DNA of 64,000 nt. It comes from JAGVSZ01 sp019137045. Lineage in GTDB: Bacteria; Pseudomonadota; Gammaproteobacteria; Burkholderiales; SG8-39. Shown here in pieces: positions 34,001-43,215 of this stretch. The translations under genes and the position numbers were made by a program. Location of the stretch: positions 1 through 64,000 of the forward strand of contig JAXMFT010000012.1 in NCBI GenBank assembly GCA_046347635.1, written 5' to 3'. How positions within the stretch are numbered: the stretch's first letter is position 1; the number at the start of each line of letters is the position of its first letter. A model generated the notes under the pieces. That model was not told where the DNA came from, did no database searches, and saw only the letters and a program-made list of their open reading frames with translations.

Positions 34001-35662
34001 ATGAAGCGCGCGGCGGTGATCGCGCTCGCGGCGGCGCTCGCCGCCGCGGCGTTGGGCGTTTGGGTCGCCGGCGCGCGGCCGACGACGCCCGTCGACGCTC
34101 CGGACGGCCGCCTGCCGTGCGTCTCGTACGCCCCGTTCCGCCAATCCGGCCTCTCGCCGCTCGTCGCGGGCACGCGCGCGACCGAGGCGCAGATCGACGC
34201 CGACCTCGCGGCGCTCGCCCGCGTCACCGGCTGCGTGCGCACCTACTCGGTCGACCAGGGTCTCGACGCGGTGCCGCGCCTCGCGCGCAGGCACGGCCTG
34301 CGCGTGCTGCTCGGCGTCTGGATCGGCCGCGACGCCGCGGAGAACGAGCGCGAGCTCGCGCGCGCGCTCGCCGTGCTGCGGCACGACGCGGACGCGATCG
34401 ACGCGGTCGTCGTCGGCAACGAGGTGCTCCTGCGCCGCGAGCAGCCGGTCGCGCGGCTGCGCGCCTACCTCGAGCGCGTGCGGGCCGCGACCCCGATCCC
34501 GGTGACCTACGCCGACGTGTGGGAGTTCTGGCTGCGCCACCCCGCGCTCGCCGACGCGGTCTCGTTCGTCACCGTCCACCTGCTCCCCTACTGGGAGGAC
34601 GAGCCGCAGCCGGTCGACCGTGCCGTCGATCACGTCCTGCGCGTCCACGAGCGCGTGCGCGGCGCGTTTCCGGGCAGGGCCGTGCTGGTCGGCGAGGTGG
34701 GGTGGCCGAGCGCGGGAAGGCGGCGCGAGGGTGCGGTGCCCTCGCCCGCGAACCAGGCGCGGTTCGTCCGCGAGTTCGCCGCGGCCGCGGCGCGGCACGG
34801 CGTGCGCTACAACGCGATCGAGGCGTTCGACCAGCCGTGGAAGCGGCGGCTCGAAGGCACCGTCGGCGGCTTCTGGGGCCTGCTCGACGCCGACGCGCGG
34901 CCGAAGTTTCCGCTGCGCGGACCGGTGCCGGGACGCGCGGCCACCCCCGGCTTCATCGGGGCGGGCCTGGGCGCGGTCGCACTGCTCGTGCTCGGCGCCA
35001 TCCGGCGCCTGCGCGTGGCGGGCGCAGTCTTCCTGGCGACCGCCGGCGCGGCGCTCGGCGCCGCAGTCCCGATCCAGGCGCGCGCGGTGCAGACCGCGTG
35101 TCGCGACGCGTTCGAGTGCGCGGTCGGCGGCGGCTTCTCCCTGGCGGCGTTCGGGGCTGCCACGCTGTGCGCGCTGGCGATCGCGCGGCGGCTCGACGGC
35201 AGGCCGGGGGCCACGCCCGCACCGGTGGCCGACATCGCCCGCTGGCTGCGGACCGATGCGTCGGCCGGGTCGCAGACCGGGCGCGTGCTCGGCACGCTCC
35301 GGTTCGTGGTGCTGTTCGGCGCCGCGTTCCTCGCGCTGGGGCTCGCCGTCGATCCGCGCTACCGCGCTTTCCCCCTCGCGGCGTTCGCGGCGCCCGCGGC
35401 CGGCTTCGCGGCGCTCGCGTGGCTGAGCGAACGGCGCGAGCGCGCGGCGTCGGTCGGTCGCGAAGAGCGCGTCCTGGCCGCGGTGCTGGCCGCCTGCGCG
35501 CCGGTCATCGTCTGGCGGGAAACGGTCGCCAACCTCGACGCGCTGGGCTGGGCGGCCCTATGCCTCCTGCTCGCCGCCGCCGCGGGCCTGCCGCGGCCGC
35601 GGGCGGGCGAGCGCCAGCAGGCCGAGCAGCAGTCCGACCGCACCGGCCTCGACGGAATATAG
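34001..35662 (+). CDS. GH17-like glycosidase/transglycosylase with C-terminal membrane domain
   Basis: A 553-residue protein. After an N-terminal anchor helix, the GH17-like domain (about 35-310) shows CVSYAPFR, VRTYSVDQG, the acid/base Glu in VVVGNEVLLR, VTVHLLPYWE and the nucleophile Glu in VGEVGWPS. About seven hydrophobic segments follow (310-535). The GH17 part resembles the N-terminal domain of the glucan synthase at 36133, so the two probably act together on periplasmic or cyclic beta-glucan. Its 3' end overlaps a convergent small membrane gene. Confidence 0.82.
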   Translation: MKRAAVIALAAALAAAALGVWVAGARPTTPVDAPDGRLPCVSYAPFRQSGLSPLVAGTRATEAQIDADLAALARVTGCVRTYSVDQGLDAVPRLARRHGLRVLLGVWIGRDAAENERELARALAVLRHDADAIDAVVVGNEVLLRREQPVARLRAYLERVRAATPIPVTYADVWEFWLRHPALADAVSFVTVHLLPYWEDEPQPVDRAVDHVLRVHERVRGAFPGRAVLVGEVGWPSAGRRREGAVPSPANQARFVREFAAAAARHGVRYNAIEAFDQPWKRRLEGTVGGFWGLLDADARPKFPLRGPVPGRAATPGFIGAGLGAVALLVLGAIRRLRVAGAVFLATAGAALGAAVPIQARAVQTACRDAFECAVGGGFSLAAFGAATLCALAIARRLDGRPGATPAPVADIARWLRTDASAGSQTGRVLGTLRFVVLFGAAFLALGLAVDPRYRAFPLAAFAAPAAGFAALAWLSERRERAASVGREERVLAAVLAACAPVIVWRETVANLDALGWAALCLLLAAAAGLPRPRAGERQQAEQQSDRTGLDGI

Positions 35663-35914
35663 GACGAGACCGGCCGCCCCGAGGGCGGCGGCCGCGATCC
35701 CTGCGCCGGCGCCGCGGGTCGCGGTCGCGAGCAGGCCGGCGCCGACCGCCGCGCCCGCGAGGGCGCCGCTCCCGAACGCGGCGATCAACGCCGCCCGCGG
35801 CACGCACCACCACGGCGCGCCCGCCGCGCCGCACAGGTGCGCGTAGGCCTCCGGCTCGATGAACTGGAAGCGCAGCAGCGCCGCCACGGCCGCGGCGGCG
35901 ATGGCGGCCGTCAT
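35558..35914 (-). CDS. Small membrane protein (118 aa) within the glucan cluster
   Basis: A 118-residue protein with three or four hydrophobic segments and a conserved-looking loop EPEAYAHLCGAAGAPWWCVPR containing two cysteines. I recognise a general family resemblance but no function. It is on the opposite strand and overlaps the 3' end of the GH17 gene by 105 bp. I chose the ATG; a GTG six codons upstream is also possible. The long antiparallel overlap is unusual and slightly lowers confidence. Confidence 0.6.
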   Translation of the reverse strand: MTAAIAAAAVAALLRFQFIEPEAYAHLCGAAGAPWWCVPRAALIAAFGSGALAGAAVGAGLLATATRGAGAGIAAAALGAAGLVLYSVEAGAVGLLLGLLALARPRPRQARGGGEQEA

Positions 35915-36053
35915 TGGAACGAGGGGATGCACGGATCGCTGTCGGGACGGGCAGACACTAGGCGCGGGACCGCGGCTCGGGTATCGTTCGCGCCGCCCCG
36001 AAACCCGGCCGCGGCGCGGAACTTCTTGCCGGCTGACGGCACTATGCCACGGG

Positions 36054-36070
36054 TGGCATCGGGCTTGCTC
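36054..36070 (+). promoter_or_regulatory. Sigma-54-type promoter (-24/-12) of the glucan synthase gene
   Basis: TGGCAT-N5-TTGCTC keeps the invariant GG and GC ten bases apart and matches TGGCAC-N5-TTGCW at most positions. It lies about 62 bp before the ATG, inside a 200-bp gap that is less GC-rich than its surroundings. Confidence 0.55.
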
Positions 36071-36132
36071 TTGCGCTGTTCAACCCCAAACTCCGGTGCC
36101 GCGTTGTTGCGGCCTCCACACCCACCCCGTCG

Positions 36133-38817
36133 ATGAACCCCGTGAACCTCCCGCACGCCCCCGCCCTCCCGCGCCCCGCCCATCCCGGACGCCTCGCCGG
36201 CGTCCTCACCGCCGCGTCGGTCGCAGCGCTCGTCGCGGCGCTCAACCTCGGCGCCTGGGCGGGGCTCAACCGGCCGCTCGATCTCCCCGACTGGGACGGT
36301 CCGGTCGCGGGCGTGGCCTACAGCGGGTTCCAGCGCGACCAGGACCCGACGCGCGGGCGCTTCCCGACCGACGAGGAGCTCGCCGCCGACCTCGACCGTA
36401 TCGCCGGGATCACCGGCCGGATCCGGACCTACAGCGCGGTGGAGAACCGCGCCGTCGCGACGCTCGCGCCCGAGCGCGGCCTGCGGGTGACGCTCGGCGC
36501 GTGGCTCGACCGGCGCGCCGACAACAACGACATCGAGGTGGCCGCCGCCGTGCACGCCGCCCGCGACAACCCGGGGGTCGACCGCATCATGGTCGGGAAC
36601 GAGTCGATCCTGCGCGGCGATCTCACCGTGGAGGAGCTGGCCGCGTACCTCAAGCGCGTGAAGCGCTTCGCGAAGAAGCCGGTCTCCACCGCCGAGCCGT
36701 GGCACGTGTGGCTGCGCTACCCCGAGCTCGCGCGCAGCGTGGACTTCATCACCGTGCACCTGCTGCCCTACTGGGAGGGGGTGCCGCGCGCGCACGCGGT
36801 CGACTACGCGCTCGCGCGCTACGCGGAGCTGAAGCGCGCCTTTCCGAAGAAGCGCATCGTGATCGGCGAGATCGGGTGGCCGAGCCGCGGCGACCGGGTC
36901 GGCGGCGCGGTCGCCTCCCCGGCCGAGCAGGCGGGCTTCGTGCGCGAGTTCCTCGCGCGCACCGCCGGCGAGCGCCTCGACTACTACCTGATGGAGATGT
37001 ACGACCAGCCGTGGAAACAGGGCGCGGAGGGCCGCACCGGCGCCTACTGGGGGATCGCCCACGCCGACCGCACGCCGAAGTTCGCGTTCGCCGGGCCGTT
37101 CGAGCCCGACGCGGCCTGGCGCCACAAGGCGCTCGCCGCGACGCTGCTCGCCGCGCCCTTCGTCCTGTGGTTCGCGTTCGCCTTCCGGCGGCTGCGGCTC
37201 GCCGGCCTGGTCGCCTTCGGCGCGCTGATCCAGGTGGCCGCGGCGACGCTCGTCTGGCTCGCCGCGATCCCGTTCGAGTTCTACCTGCGGCCGGTCGACT
37301 GGGTCGCGGTCGGGGTGCTGCTCCCCGGCGCGGCGGCGATGCTCGCGGTGCTGCTCGCGCAGGGCTTCGAGTTCGTCGAGGTGCTGTGGGCGCGGGCGTG
37401 GCGGCGCGAGTTCCGCGCCGTGCCGCTCCTCGCCGGCGCGCCGGAGCCGTTCGTGTCGATCCACCTGCCCGCGTGCAGCGAGCCGCCCGAGATGGTGATC
37501 CTCACGCTCGACTCGCTCGCGCGCCTCGACTACGCCAACTTCGAGGTGATCGTCGTCGACAACAACACCCGGGACGAGGCGCTGTGGAAGCCGGTCGAGG
37601 CGCACGTCGCCGCGCTCGGGCCGCGCTTCCGGTTCTTCCACCTGCCGCAGTGGCCCGGGTTCAAGGCCGGCGCGCTCAACTTCGCGCTGCGCATGACCGA
37701 CCCGCGCGCGGAGGCGGTCGGCGTGGTCGACGCCGACTACGCGGTCGACCCGCAGTGGCTGCGGCGGCTGGTCGCGCACTTCGCCGCCGCGGACGTGGCG
37801 GTCGTGCAGGCGCCGCAGGCGCACCGCGAGTTCGAGTCGAGCCCGTTCCGGCGCATGGCGAACTGGGAGTTCGACGGCTTCTTCCGCATCGGCATGCATC
37901 ACCGCAACGAGCGCAACGCGATCATCCAGCACGGCACGATGACGCTGGTGCGCCGCGCCGCGCTGGAGCGCGTCGGCGGCTGGGGCGAGTGGTGCATCTG
38001 CGAGGACGCGGAGCTCGGCCTGCGCCTCATGGAGGCGGGCCACGACGTGCGCTACGTCGACGAGGTGCTCGGGCGCGGCCTGACGCCCGCGAGCTTCGCG
38101 GCCTTCAAGTCGCAGCGCTTCCGCTGGGCGTTCGGCGCGATGCAGATCCTCAAGGCGCACGCCGGGGCGCTGTTCGGCGCGGGCCGCCTCAGCGCCGGCC
38201 AGCGCTACCACTTCCTCACCGGCTGGGGCGGGTGGTTCGCCGACGCGCTGCACCTCGTGTTCGCGTTCGCCGCGCTCGCCTGGACGGCGGGGGCGATCGC
38301 CGCGCCGCAGTTCTTCCCGCTGCCGCTCGACCTCTACCTCGTGCCGGTGGTCGCGTTCCTCGCCGGCAAGGCGGTGCTGAGCCCGCTCCTCTACCGCGCC
38401 CGCGTCCGCTGCAGCTGGGCCGACGTGGCCGGCGCGTCGCTCGCCAGCATGGCGCTGTCGCACGTGATCGCGCGCGGCGTCTGCGCGGGGCTGTGGCGCC
38501 GCAACGGCGAGTTCAAGCGCACCGCCAAGGGCGCCGGGCGCGCGCCGCGCTTCGCGTGGCTCGCCGCGGTGCGCGAAGAGGCGCTGCTCCTCGGCGCGCT
38601 CGGGCTCGCGTCGGCCGCGGTGGTGTGGCGCTTCGGGGCCGACCACGGCGAAGCGGCGTTCTGGGCGCTCGTGCTCGCCGCGCAGGCGCTGCCCTACGCC
38701 GCGTCGGTGGCGGCCGCGCGGATCGCCGCGGGCGGCGCGCGGACCGGGCGCGCGGTACGGACGGCGCCTGCGCCGCGGGCGCAGCCGGCGCTCGCCGCGG
38801 TCCGCGTCGCGGCCTGA
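36133..38817 (+). CDS. ndvB: GH17-GT2 beta-glucan synthase (NdvB-type)
   Basis: An 894-residue membrane glycosyltransferase. An N-terminal anchor precedes a GH17-like domain (about 45-320) with the acid/base Glu in MVGNESILR near 157 and nucleophile Glu in VIGEIGWPS near 246. Two helices lead to a GT2 domain (about 435-700): VVDNNTRDE, VVDADYAVD near 532, CEDAELG near 624 and the QRFRW processivity motif near 660. Several C-terminal helices follow. This order matches Pseudomonas NdvB, which makes periplasmic beta-1,3-glucans. Other GH17-GT2 polymers cannot be excluded. Confidence 0.87.
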   Translation: MNPVNLPHAPALPRPAHPGRLAGVLTAASVAALVAALNLGAWAGLNRPLDLPDWDGPVAGVAYSGFQRDQDPTRGRFPTDEELAADLDRIAGITGRIRTYSAVENRAVATLAPERGLRVTLGAWLDRRADNNDIEVAAAVHAARDNPGVDRIMVGNESILRGDLTVEELAAYLKRVKRFAKKPVSTAEPWHVWLRYPELARSVDFITVHLLPYWEGVPRAHAVDYALARYAELKRAFPKKRIVIGEIGWPSRGDRVGGAVASPAEQAGFVREFLARTAGERLDYYLMEMYDQPWKQGAEGRTGAYWGIAHADRTPKFAFAGPFEPDAAWRHKALAATLLAAPFVLWFAFAFRRLRLAGLVAFGALIQVAAATLVWLAAIPFEFYLRPVDWVAVGVLLPGAAAMLAVLLAQGFEFVEVLWARAWRREFRAVPLLAGAPEPFVSIHLPACSEPPEMVILTLDSLARLDYANFEVIVVDNNTRDEALWKPVEAHVAALGPRFRFFHLPQWPGFKAGALNFALRMTDPRAEAVGVVDADYAVDPQWLRRLVAHFAAADVAVVQAPQAHREFESSPFRRMANWEFDGFFRIGMHHRNERNAIIQHGTMTLVRRAALERVGGWGEWCICEDAELGLRLMEAGHDVRYVDEVLGRGLTPASFAAFKSQRFRWAFGAMQILKAHAGALFGAGRLSAGQRYHFLTGWGGWFADALHLVFAFAALAWTAGAIAAPQFFPLPLDLYLVPVVAFLAGKAVLSPLLYRARVRCSWADVAGASLASMALSHVIARGVCAGLWRRNGEFKRTAKGAGRAPRFAWLAAVREEALLLGALGLASAAVVWRFGADHGEAAFWALVLAAQALPYAASVAAARIAAGGARTGRAVRTAPAPRAQPALAAVRVAA

Positions 38818-38820
38818 GTC

Positions 38821-39582
38821 TCAGAGCGCGTCGACGGCGTCGAGCAGGCCGCCGAGGCCGTGCACCGCGAGATCGAAGAGGTCGGTCGCGGCGAGGCCGC
38901 CGTCGAGCACCGTCTCCGCGCGCGACCAGCGCCGCGCCTCGCGGCCCGCGCGCGCCTCGGCCGCGCGCACGTCGAGCAGCGCCTGGGCGACCGACGCCGG
39001 GGTCGGGACCGGGCGGCGCCGCTCGGCGTCCGACCACTCCCGCAGCGCCTTCGCGACCGCGTCGGCGTCGAGGATCGCGAGCGGCGCCTGGCAGTGGCTG
39101 CACGCGGTGTCGCGCTGGAGGTCGATCGGGGCGCCGCAGCTCGAGCAGCGCACCACCTTAAGCTCCGCGCGCACGCGGCCGAGCTCCGCCGGCGTCAGGG
39201 CGCGCACGAACTGCTTTTCGCGCAGGAACTGGAAGAACGGCGTCAGCCGCCCGTGCCCGGCGGGGCAGCGCCAGTAGGAGAAGCGCCCGGCCTTCGCGAA
39301 ATCGTGCGCGAGCGCGAGCGGCGCGCGGCAGCGCGGGCAGCCGGGGCGCGCGGCGAGCGCGTTGCGCGGCTCGTCGCGGCGCGCGTGGATCTCGCGGAAG
39401 AGCTCGATCACCGCGCGCGGGGCGAGGCGGACGCTCTCGTTGCGGTCGAACCAGAGCGCATGGCAGGGGTAGCAGAGATCCAGGCACACCGGCCCGCCGT
39501 CGTGGTTGGGCAACGCGCGCTTGGACATCGGCTGCGCGCAGCTCGGGCAGGCGACCTGGGGATCGCAGGCGGCGGTGTCCAT
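38821..39582 (-). CDS. Multi-zinc-ribbon protein, last gene of the SPFH operon
   Basis: A 253-residue cytosolic protein with three probable zinc ribbons: ACPSC paired with CLDLCYPCH (about 11-42), GCPRC paired with the C in YWRCPAGH (about 82-112), and RCSSC paired with CSHC (about 147-167). The C-terminal 80 residues are helical and Ala-rich. No enzymatic motif. It follows the flavoprotein gene by two bases. Zinc-ribbon proteins of this sort often act as adaptors; a role here is inferred only from operon position. Confidence 0.75.
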   Translation of the reverse strand: MDTAACDPQVACPSCAQPMSKRALPNHDGGPVCLDLCYPCHALWFDRNESVRLAPRAVIELFREIHARRDEPRNALAARPGCPRCRAPLALAHDFAKAGRFSYWRCPAGHGRLTPFFQFLREKQFVRALTPAELGRVRAELKVVRCSSCGAPIDLQRDTACSHCQAPLAILDADAVAKALREWSDAERRRPVPTPASVAQALLDVRAAEARAGREARRWSRAETVLDGGLAATDLFDLAVHGLGGLLDAVDAL

Positions 39583-39584
39583 GC

Positions 39585-41202
39585 TCACAGGATGGTGTCG
39601 GTGCGCACGCCGAGCGCGGCGAGAGCGCGCTCGGCGGCGGCGACGCCACGATACTGCGCTTCCTCGAACAGCGAGAAGCCGCTCGCGTCGGAGTGCGCAA
39701 AATGCACGCGCGCGGCACCCCGCTCGACGCGCCGGCGTGCCGCGCTCCACACCGCGCCCGGCCGCGGGCAGGCCATCGCGTGGCCGTGCGCGAACACGTC
39801 GAGGGTGCGCGTCGTCGCGCGGATCTCGGGGTGCGGGCGCCCGAGGTCGGCGAGGATGCGCTCGGCCCAGGCCGCGCGCGGCGTCGCGAGCAGGCGCCGG
39901 CGCGCGTGCGCGGGCGGCTCGTCGCAGAGCGGCCAGTAGTAGGTGAGCACGGTCGGGCCGCGGTGCGAGGCTAGGCTCTGGTGCGTCGCCACCACGTAGC
40001 CGAGCGAGGGGCTGTCGTGGAGCACGTTGTCCCACGCGAGCGGCGCACCGTGCCGGTCGCGGGGCGTCTCGTCGAGCGTGAGGTTGGCGACCAGCCACGG
40101 CGCGTACTCGAACGACCGCAGCGCCGCGACGAGGTCCGCGTCGGCGCCGGCGAGCGCGCGCGCGGCGAAGGCCGCCGGCGCCGCCCAGAGCACGTGCTGC
40201 GCGCTGAGCGCGACCGAACGGTCCTCGTCCGGGAGGTAGGCCTCGACGACGACCTCGCGCGCGCGCGGCTCGACGCGGTGGACGAGCGCGGCGGTCGTGA
40301 GCGGCGGCGCGCAGCGCGCGAGCAGCGCGCGCACGAGCCAGCCGTTGCCGGCGGGCCAGGTGAGCACGGTGTCGGGGTCGGCGTCCTGCGCCTCGGCGTC
40401 GCGGCTCGCGAAGTAGTGGATCCCGGCCCACGCCGACACCTGCCGGTAGTCGCAGCCGTAGTCGTCGCGGCAGCCGTAGTTGACCGACCAGTGCACCGCG
40501 TCGCTCGTGAACCCTGCGGCCACGAGCCAGTCGCGCATCGGCACCGCGTCGAGCGCGGCGAGCTGCGGGTCGCGCGAGGAGAGCGCCATCGGCAGCGCGA
40601 ACGCCCGCCGCCCGTCGGCGCCGCGCAGCCGCCTGAACGCGTCCATGCGGTCCTGGAAGCGCCGCCACTCGTCGCGCTCGGCGGCGCTCGCGCGCGCGAG
40701 CGGCACGAGCCCCTCGTGCCACGCGCCGTCGCGATAGAGGCGCTCGTGCGGCGCGAAGCACAGGAAGCGCTCCTCGTAGCGCGGGCGCGGCGCGAACGGG
40801 TCGCCCTGCAGCACGCCGAGGTCGGCGAGCAGGAGCCGCACCGCGCGCGCCTCGCGACCGGGCAGCGGCAGGTAGTGCGCCCCCCACGGGTACGCGCTCA
40901 CCGCGTTCTCGCCCCAGCGCGCGTTGCCTCCCGCCGCGCGCTCGAGCTCGATCAGCTCGAAGTCGTCGAAGCCCGCGCGCCGCAGGCGCCAGGCGGCGCT
41001 AAGCCCGCCGATGCCCGCGCCGACGATCACGATCGACCGGCGCCGCGTTTCGCTCGCGCGGCAGGCCGCCGTCGCGCAGCCGGTGCCCAGCGTCGCGCGG
41101 CCCGAGCAGCGCGCCGGGCGGCAGCGGCAGGGCGGCGCGCGGGCCGCACGCCGCCGTCAGCAAGGCGGCCTCGCCGGCGGCGATGAACTCGCGGCGCTTC
41201 AC
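39585..41202 (-). pseudogene. Flavin-dependent oxidoreductase with Tat-like leader, one frameshift near the 5' end
   Basis: The main frame (from 41030 down, 481 residues) has the FAD-binding VGAGIGGLSAAWRLRRAG, then ELERAAGGNARWGEN and SAYPWGAHYLPLPG, typical of amine-oxidase/protoporphyrinogen-oxidase-like flavoproteins. Upstream, in another frame, lies MKRREFIAAGEAALLTAACG, a twin-arginine-like leader with a possible lipid-attachment Cys, starting at a GTG ten bases after the synthase stop. The two parts join near 41050 if one base is removed (or two added). A start at GTG 41030 is possible but would begin inside the FAD-binding strand. It may oxidise an exported product of the synthase. 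Confidence 0.72.
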
Positions 41203-41212
41203 CGGGCCGGCC

Positions 41213-42784
41213 TCATTCGACGGGCGCGCGCTTCCACTCCGCCTCGTAGTACTGCACCAGCACCTGGTTGTTGAGGCGGTTGACCGCGGTCGGCACGCGC
41301 GCCATGTCCTTCGGGAAGCCGAAGAGCGCCGGGTGCATCTCCGGCGCGAGGAAGCGCAGTTCCTGCTCGTAGGCCGCGGGCGGCGCGTAGGGCCCGCGCG
41401 AGGCCACGACGAAGCCCCACTCCCCGAACGACGGCACCAGCGCGTGGTACGGCGTCGCCCGGAGCCCCGCCGCCTCGATGGTCGTCACCACGCACCAGAA
41501 CGACCGGCGCGCGTAGAGCGGCGAGGTGGACTGGACGACCGCGAGCCCGCGCGCGGCGAGCCGCCGCTCGAGCAGCTGGTAGAACGCGGTGGTGTAGAGC
41601 TTGCCGATCGAGTAGTTGGACGGGTCGGGGAAGTCGGCGACGATGAAGTCGAAGTGCTCGCCGGTCTCCTCCAGCCACTTGAACGCGTCGGCGTTGACCA
41701 CCTTCACCTTGGGCGAGAGCAGCGCGTCGTGGTTGAGGGCGCGCAGCAGGGGCGCGGTCGCGAAGAGCCGGGTCATCTCCGGGTCGAGGTCGACCAGCGT
41801 CACCGACTCGATGCGCGGGTAGCGCAGGATCTCGCGCAGCGCGAGCCCGTCCCCGCCGCCGAGCACCAGCACGCGGCGCGCGGCCGGAAGGGCGGCGAGC
41901 CCCGGGTGGACGAGCGCCTCGTGGTAGCGGTACTCGTCGCGCGAGCTGAACTGCAGGTTGCCGTTGAGGAACAGGCGCACGTCCTCGCGCCACTTCGTCA
42001 CCACGATGCGCTGGTAGCGGGTGGAGCGGGCGTAGACGATCTGGTCGGCGTACAGCCCCTCCTCCGCGAGCGTGGTGAGGCGGTCGGCGCCCGCGAGCCC
42101 GGCGCCGAGCAGGGCGATCACGGCGCCGGCCTGCAGCGCGCGCAGGACGAGCGGCGCGAGCTGCGCGCGGAAGAGGTAGAGCGCCCACAGCGCGACCAGC
42201 GCGTTCATCAGGCCGAACAGGAACGCGGTGCGGATGAGGCCCAGCTGGGGCGCGAGCAGCAGCGGAAAGGCGACCGACACCGCGAGCGCGCCCAGGTAGT
42301 CGAACGAGAGCACGCTCGCGACCAGGTCGCGGAAGCCGAGCCGGTCGCGCAGGATGCGCATCACGAGCGGGATCTCGAGCCCGACCAGCACGCCGATCGC
42401 GACGACGAAGCCGAACAGCACCAACTTGAAGCTCCCCGGGGTGTGCGCGAACGCGAGGAACATCGTCGCCGCCGAGACCCCGCCGAGCACCGCGATCGCG
42501 AGCTCGATCTCGAAGAAGCGCGCGACCAGGCCCTTGCGCACGAAGCGCGAGAGGTACGACCCCGCGCCCATCGCGGCGAGGTAGGCGCCGATCACGAGCG
42601 AGAACTGGGTGACCGAGTCGCCGAGGAGGTAGCTCGCGGCGGCCCCGGCGACGAGCTCGTAGACCAGGCCGCACGCGGCGATGACGAACACCGAGGCGAG
42701 CAGCGCCCGGCCGAGCGCGCCCGGCCGCGGCGGCTCGGGCGCGACGAGTTCGCCGTCGGGAGCGACGCGGCGCGGTGAGAGCAT
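41213..42784 (-). CDS. Membrane-embedded spermidine synthase-like aminopropyltransferase
   Basis: A 523-residue fusion of an N-terminal membrane domain (about seven helices, residues 25-225) and a C-terminal SpeE-like domain (about 235-510). The latter has LFLNGNLQFSSRDEYRYHEAL, VLVLGGGDGLALREIL near 310 that binds decarboxylated AdoMet, LVDLDPEM, NADAFKWL and DFIVADFPDPSN. Soluble SpeE lacks the membrane half. No AdoMet decarboxylase is adjacent, so the donor must come from elsewhere or the reaction differs. It follows DUF350 by 28 bp in the operon. Confidence 0.87.
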   Translation of the reverse strand: MLSPRRVAPDGELVAPEPPRPGALGRALLASVFVIAACGLVYELVAGAAASYLLGDSVTQFSLVIGAYLAAMGAGSYLSRFVRKGLVARFFEIELAIAVLGGVSAATMFLAFAHTPGSFKLVLFGFVVAIGVLVGLEIPLVMRILRDRLGFRDLVASVLSFDYLGALAVSVAFPLLLAPQLGLIRTAFLFGLMNALVALWALYLFRAQLAPLVLRALQAGAVIALLGAGLAGADRLTTLAEEGLYADQIVYARSTRYQRIVVTKWREDVRLFLNGNLQFSSRDEYRYHEALVHPGLAALPAARRVLVLGGGDGLALREILRYPRIESVTLVDLDPEMTRLFATAPLLRALNHDALLSPKVKVVNADAFKWLEETGEHFDFIVADFPDPSNYSIGKLYTTAFYQLLERRLAARGLAVVQSTSPLYARRSFWCVVTTIEAAGLRATPYHALVPSFGEWGFVVASRGPYAPPAAYEQELRFLAPEMHPALFGFPKDMARVPTAVNRLNNQVLVQYYEAEWKRAPVE

Positions 42785-42812
42785 CGGGTACGCCCCGGCC
42801 CGGGGCCGCGCG

Positions 42813-43034
42813 TCAGTGCATGGCCGAGGCGACGATGATCGCGATCGCGAGGATCATCGCCGCGACCACCGTCGCGAGCGCCTGGTTGCGCTCCTCGATC
42901 AGCTCCTTCCACAGGTCGCCGGGGGTCAGCATGTCGACGAGCTTGAACGTGACGATCACGAACAGCACGCCGAGCAGCGAGTAGACGAACGAGCCGATCA
43001 GGGCCGACGGTTTCAGGTATTCGAAGATCAACAT
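42813..43034 (-). CDS. DUF350 family small membrane protein
   Basis: A 73-residue protein with two transmembrane helices (about 12-32 and 52-72) separated by a short acidic loop, LTPGDLWKELIEERNQ, typical of one DUF350 unit (YjfL family); many homologues carry a tandem copy. Function is not established, though the family recurs beside spermidine-synthase-like and phage-shock-type genes. A ribosome site (GGAGAGGG) precedes the ATG. Confidence 0.88.
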   Translation of the reverse strand: MLIFEYLKPSALIGSFVYSLLGVLFVIVTFKLVDMLTPGDLWKELIEERNQALATVVAAMILAIAIIVASAMH

Positions 43035-43056
43035 GCTCCCTCTCCTTTCGGTCGAT

Positions 43057-43200
43057 TCACTTCCCGCGCGTGCCGGTCGACGACAGTCGGCCCGGCTCCC
43101 GGGTGCCGGCGTCCGAGCCGTAGAGCGACCAGTGGTTGAACTGCGCGTAGCCGAACACGCCGACCAGCACGGCGGCGAGCACGGCGTAGACCCGGTGCAT
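43057..43200 (-). CDS. Tiny single-pass membrane protein (47 aa)
   Basis: A 47-residue frame beginning MHRVYAVLAAVLVGVFGYAQ, one hydrophobic helix, followed by FNHWSLYGSDAG and a polar tail. It lies 15 bp after the DUF4178 gene and 22 bp before DUF350, with AGGGAG before the ATG. Tight spacing and good ribosome site support a real gene. Function unknown; presumably a membrane component of the same system. Confidence 0.6.
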   Translation of the reverse strand: MHRVYAVLAAVLVGVFGYAQFNHWSLYGSDAGTREPGRLSSTGTRGK

Positions 43201-43215
43201 GGCTGCGCTCCCTCT

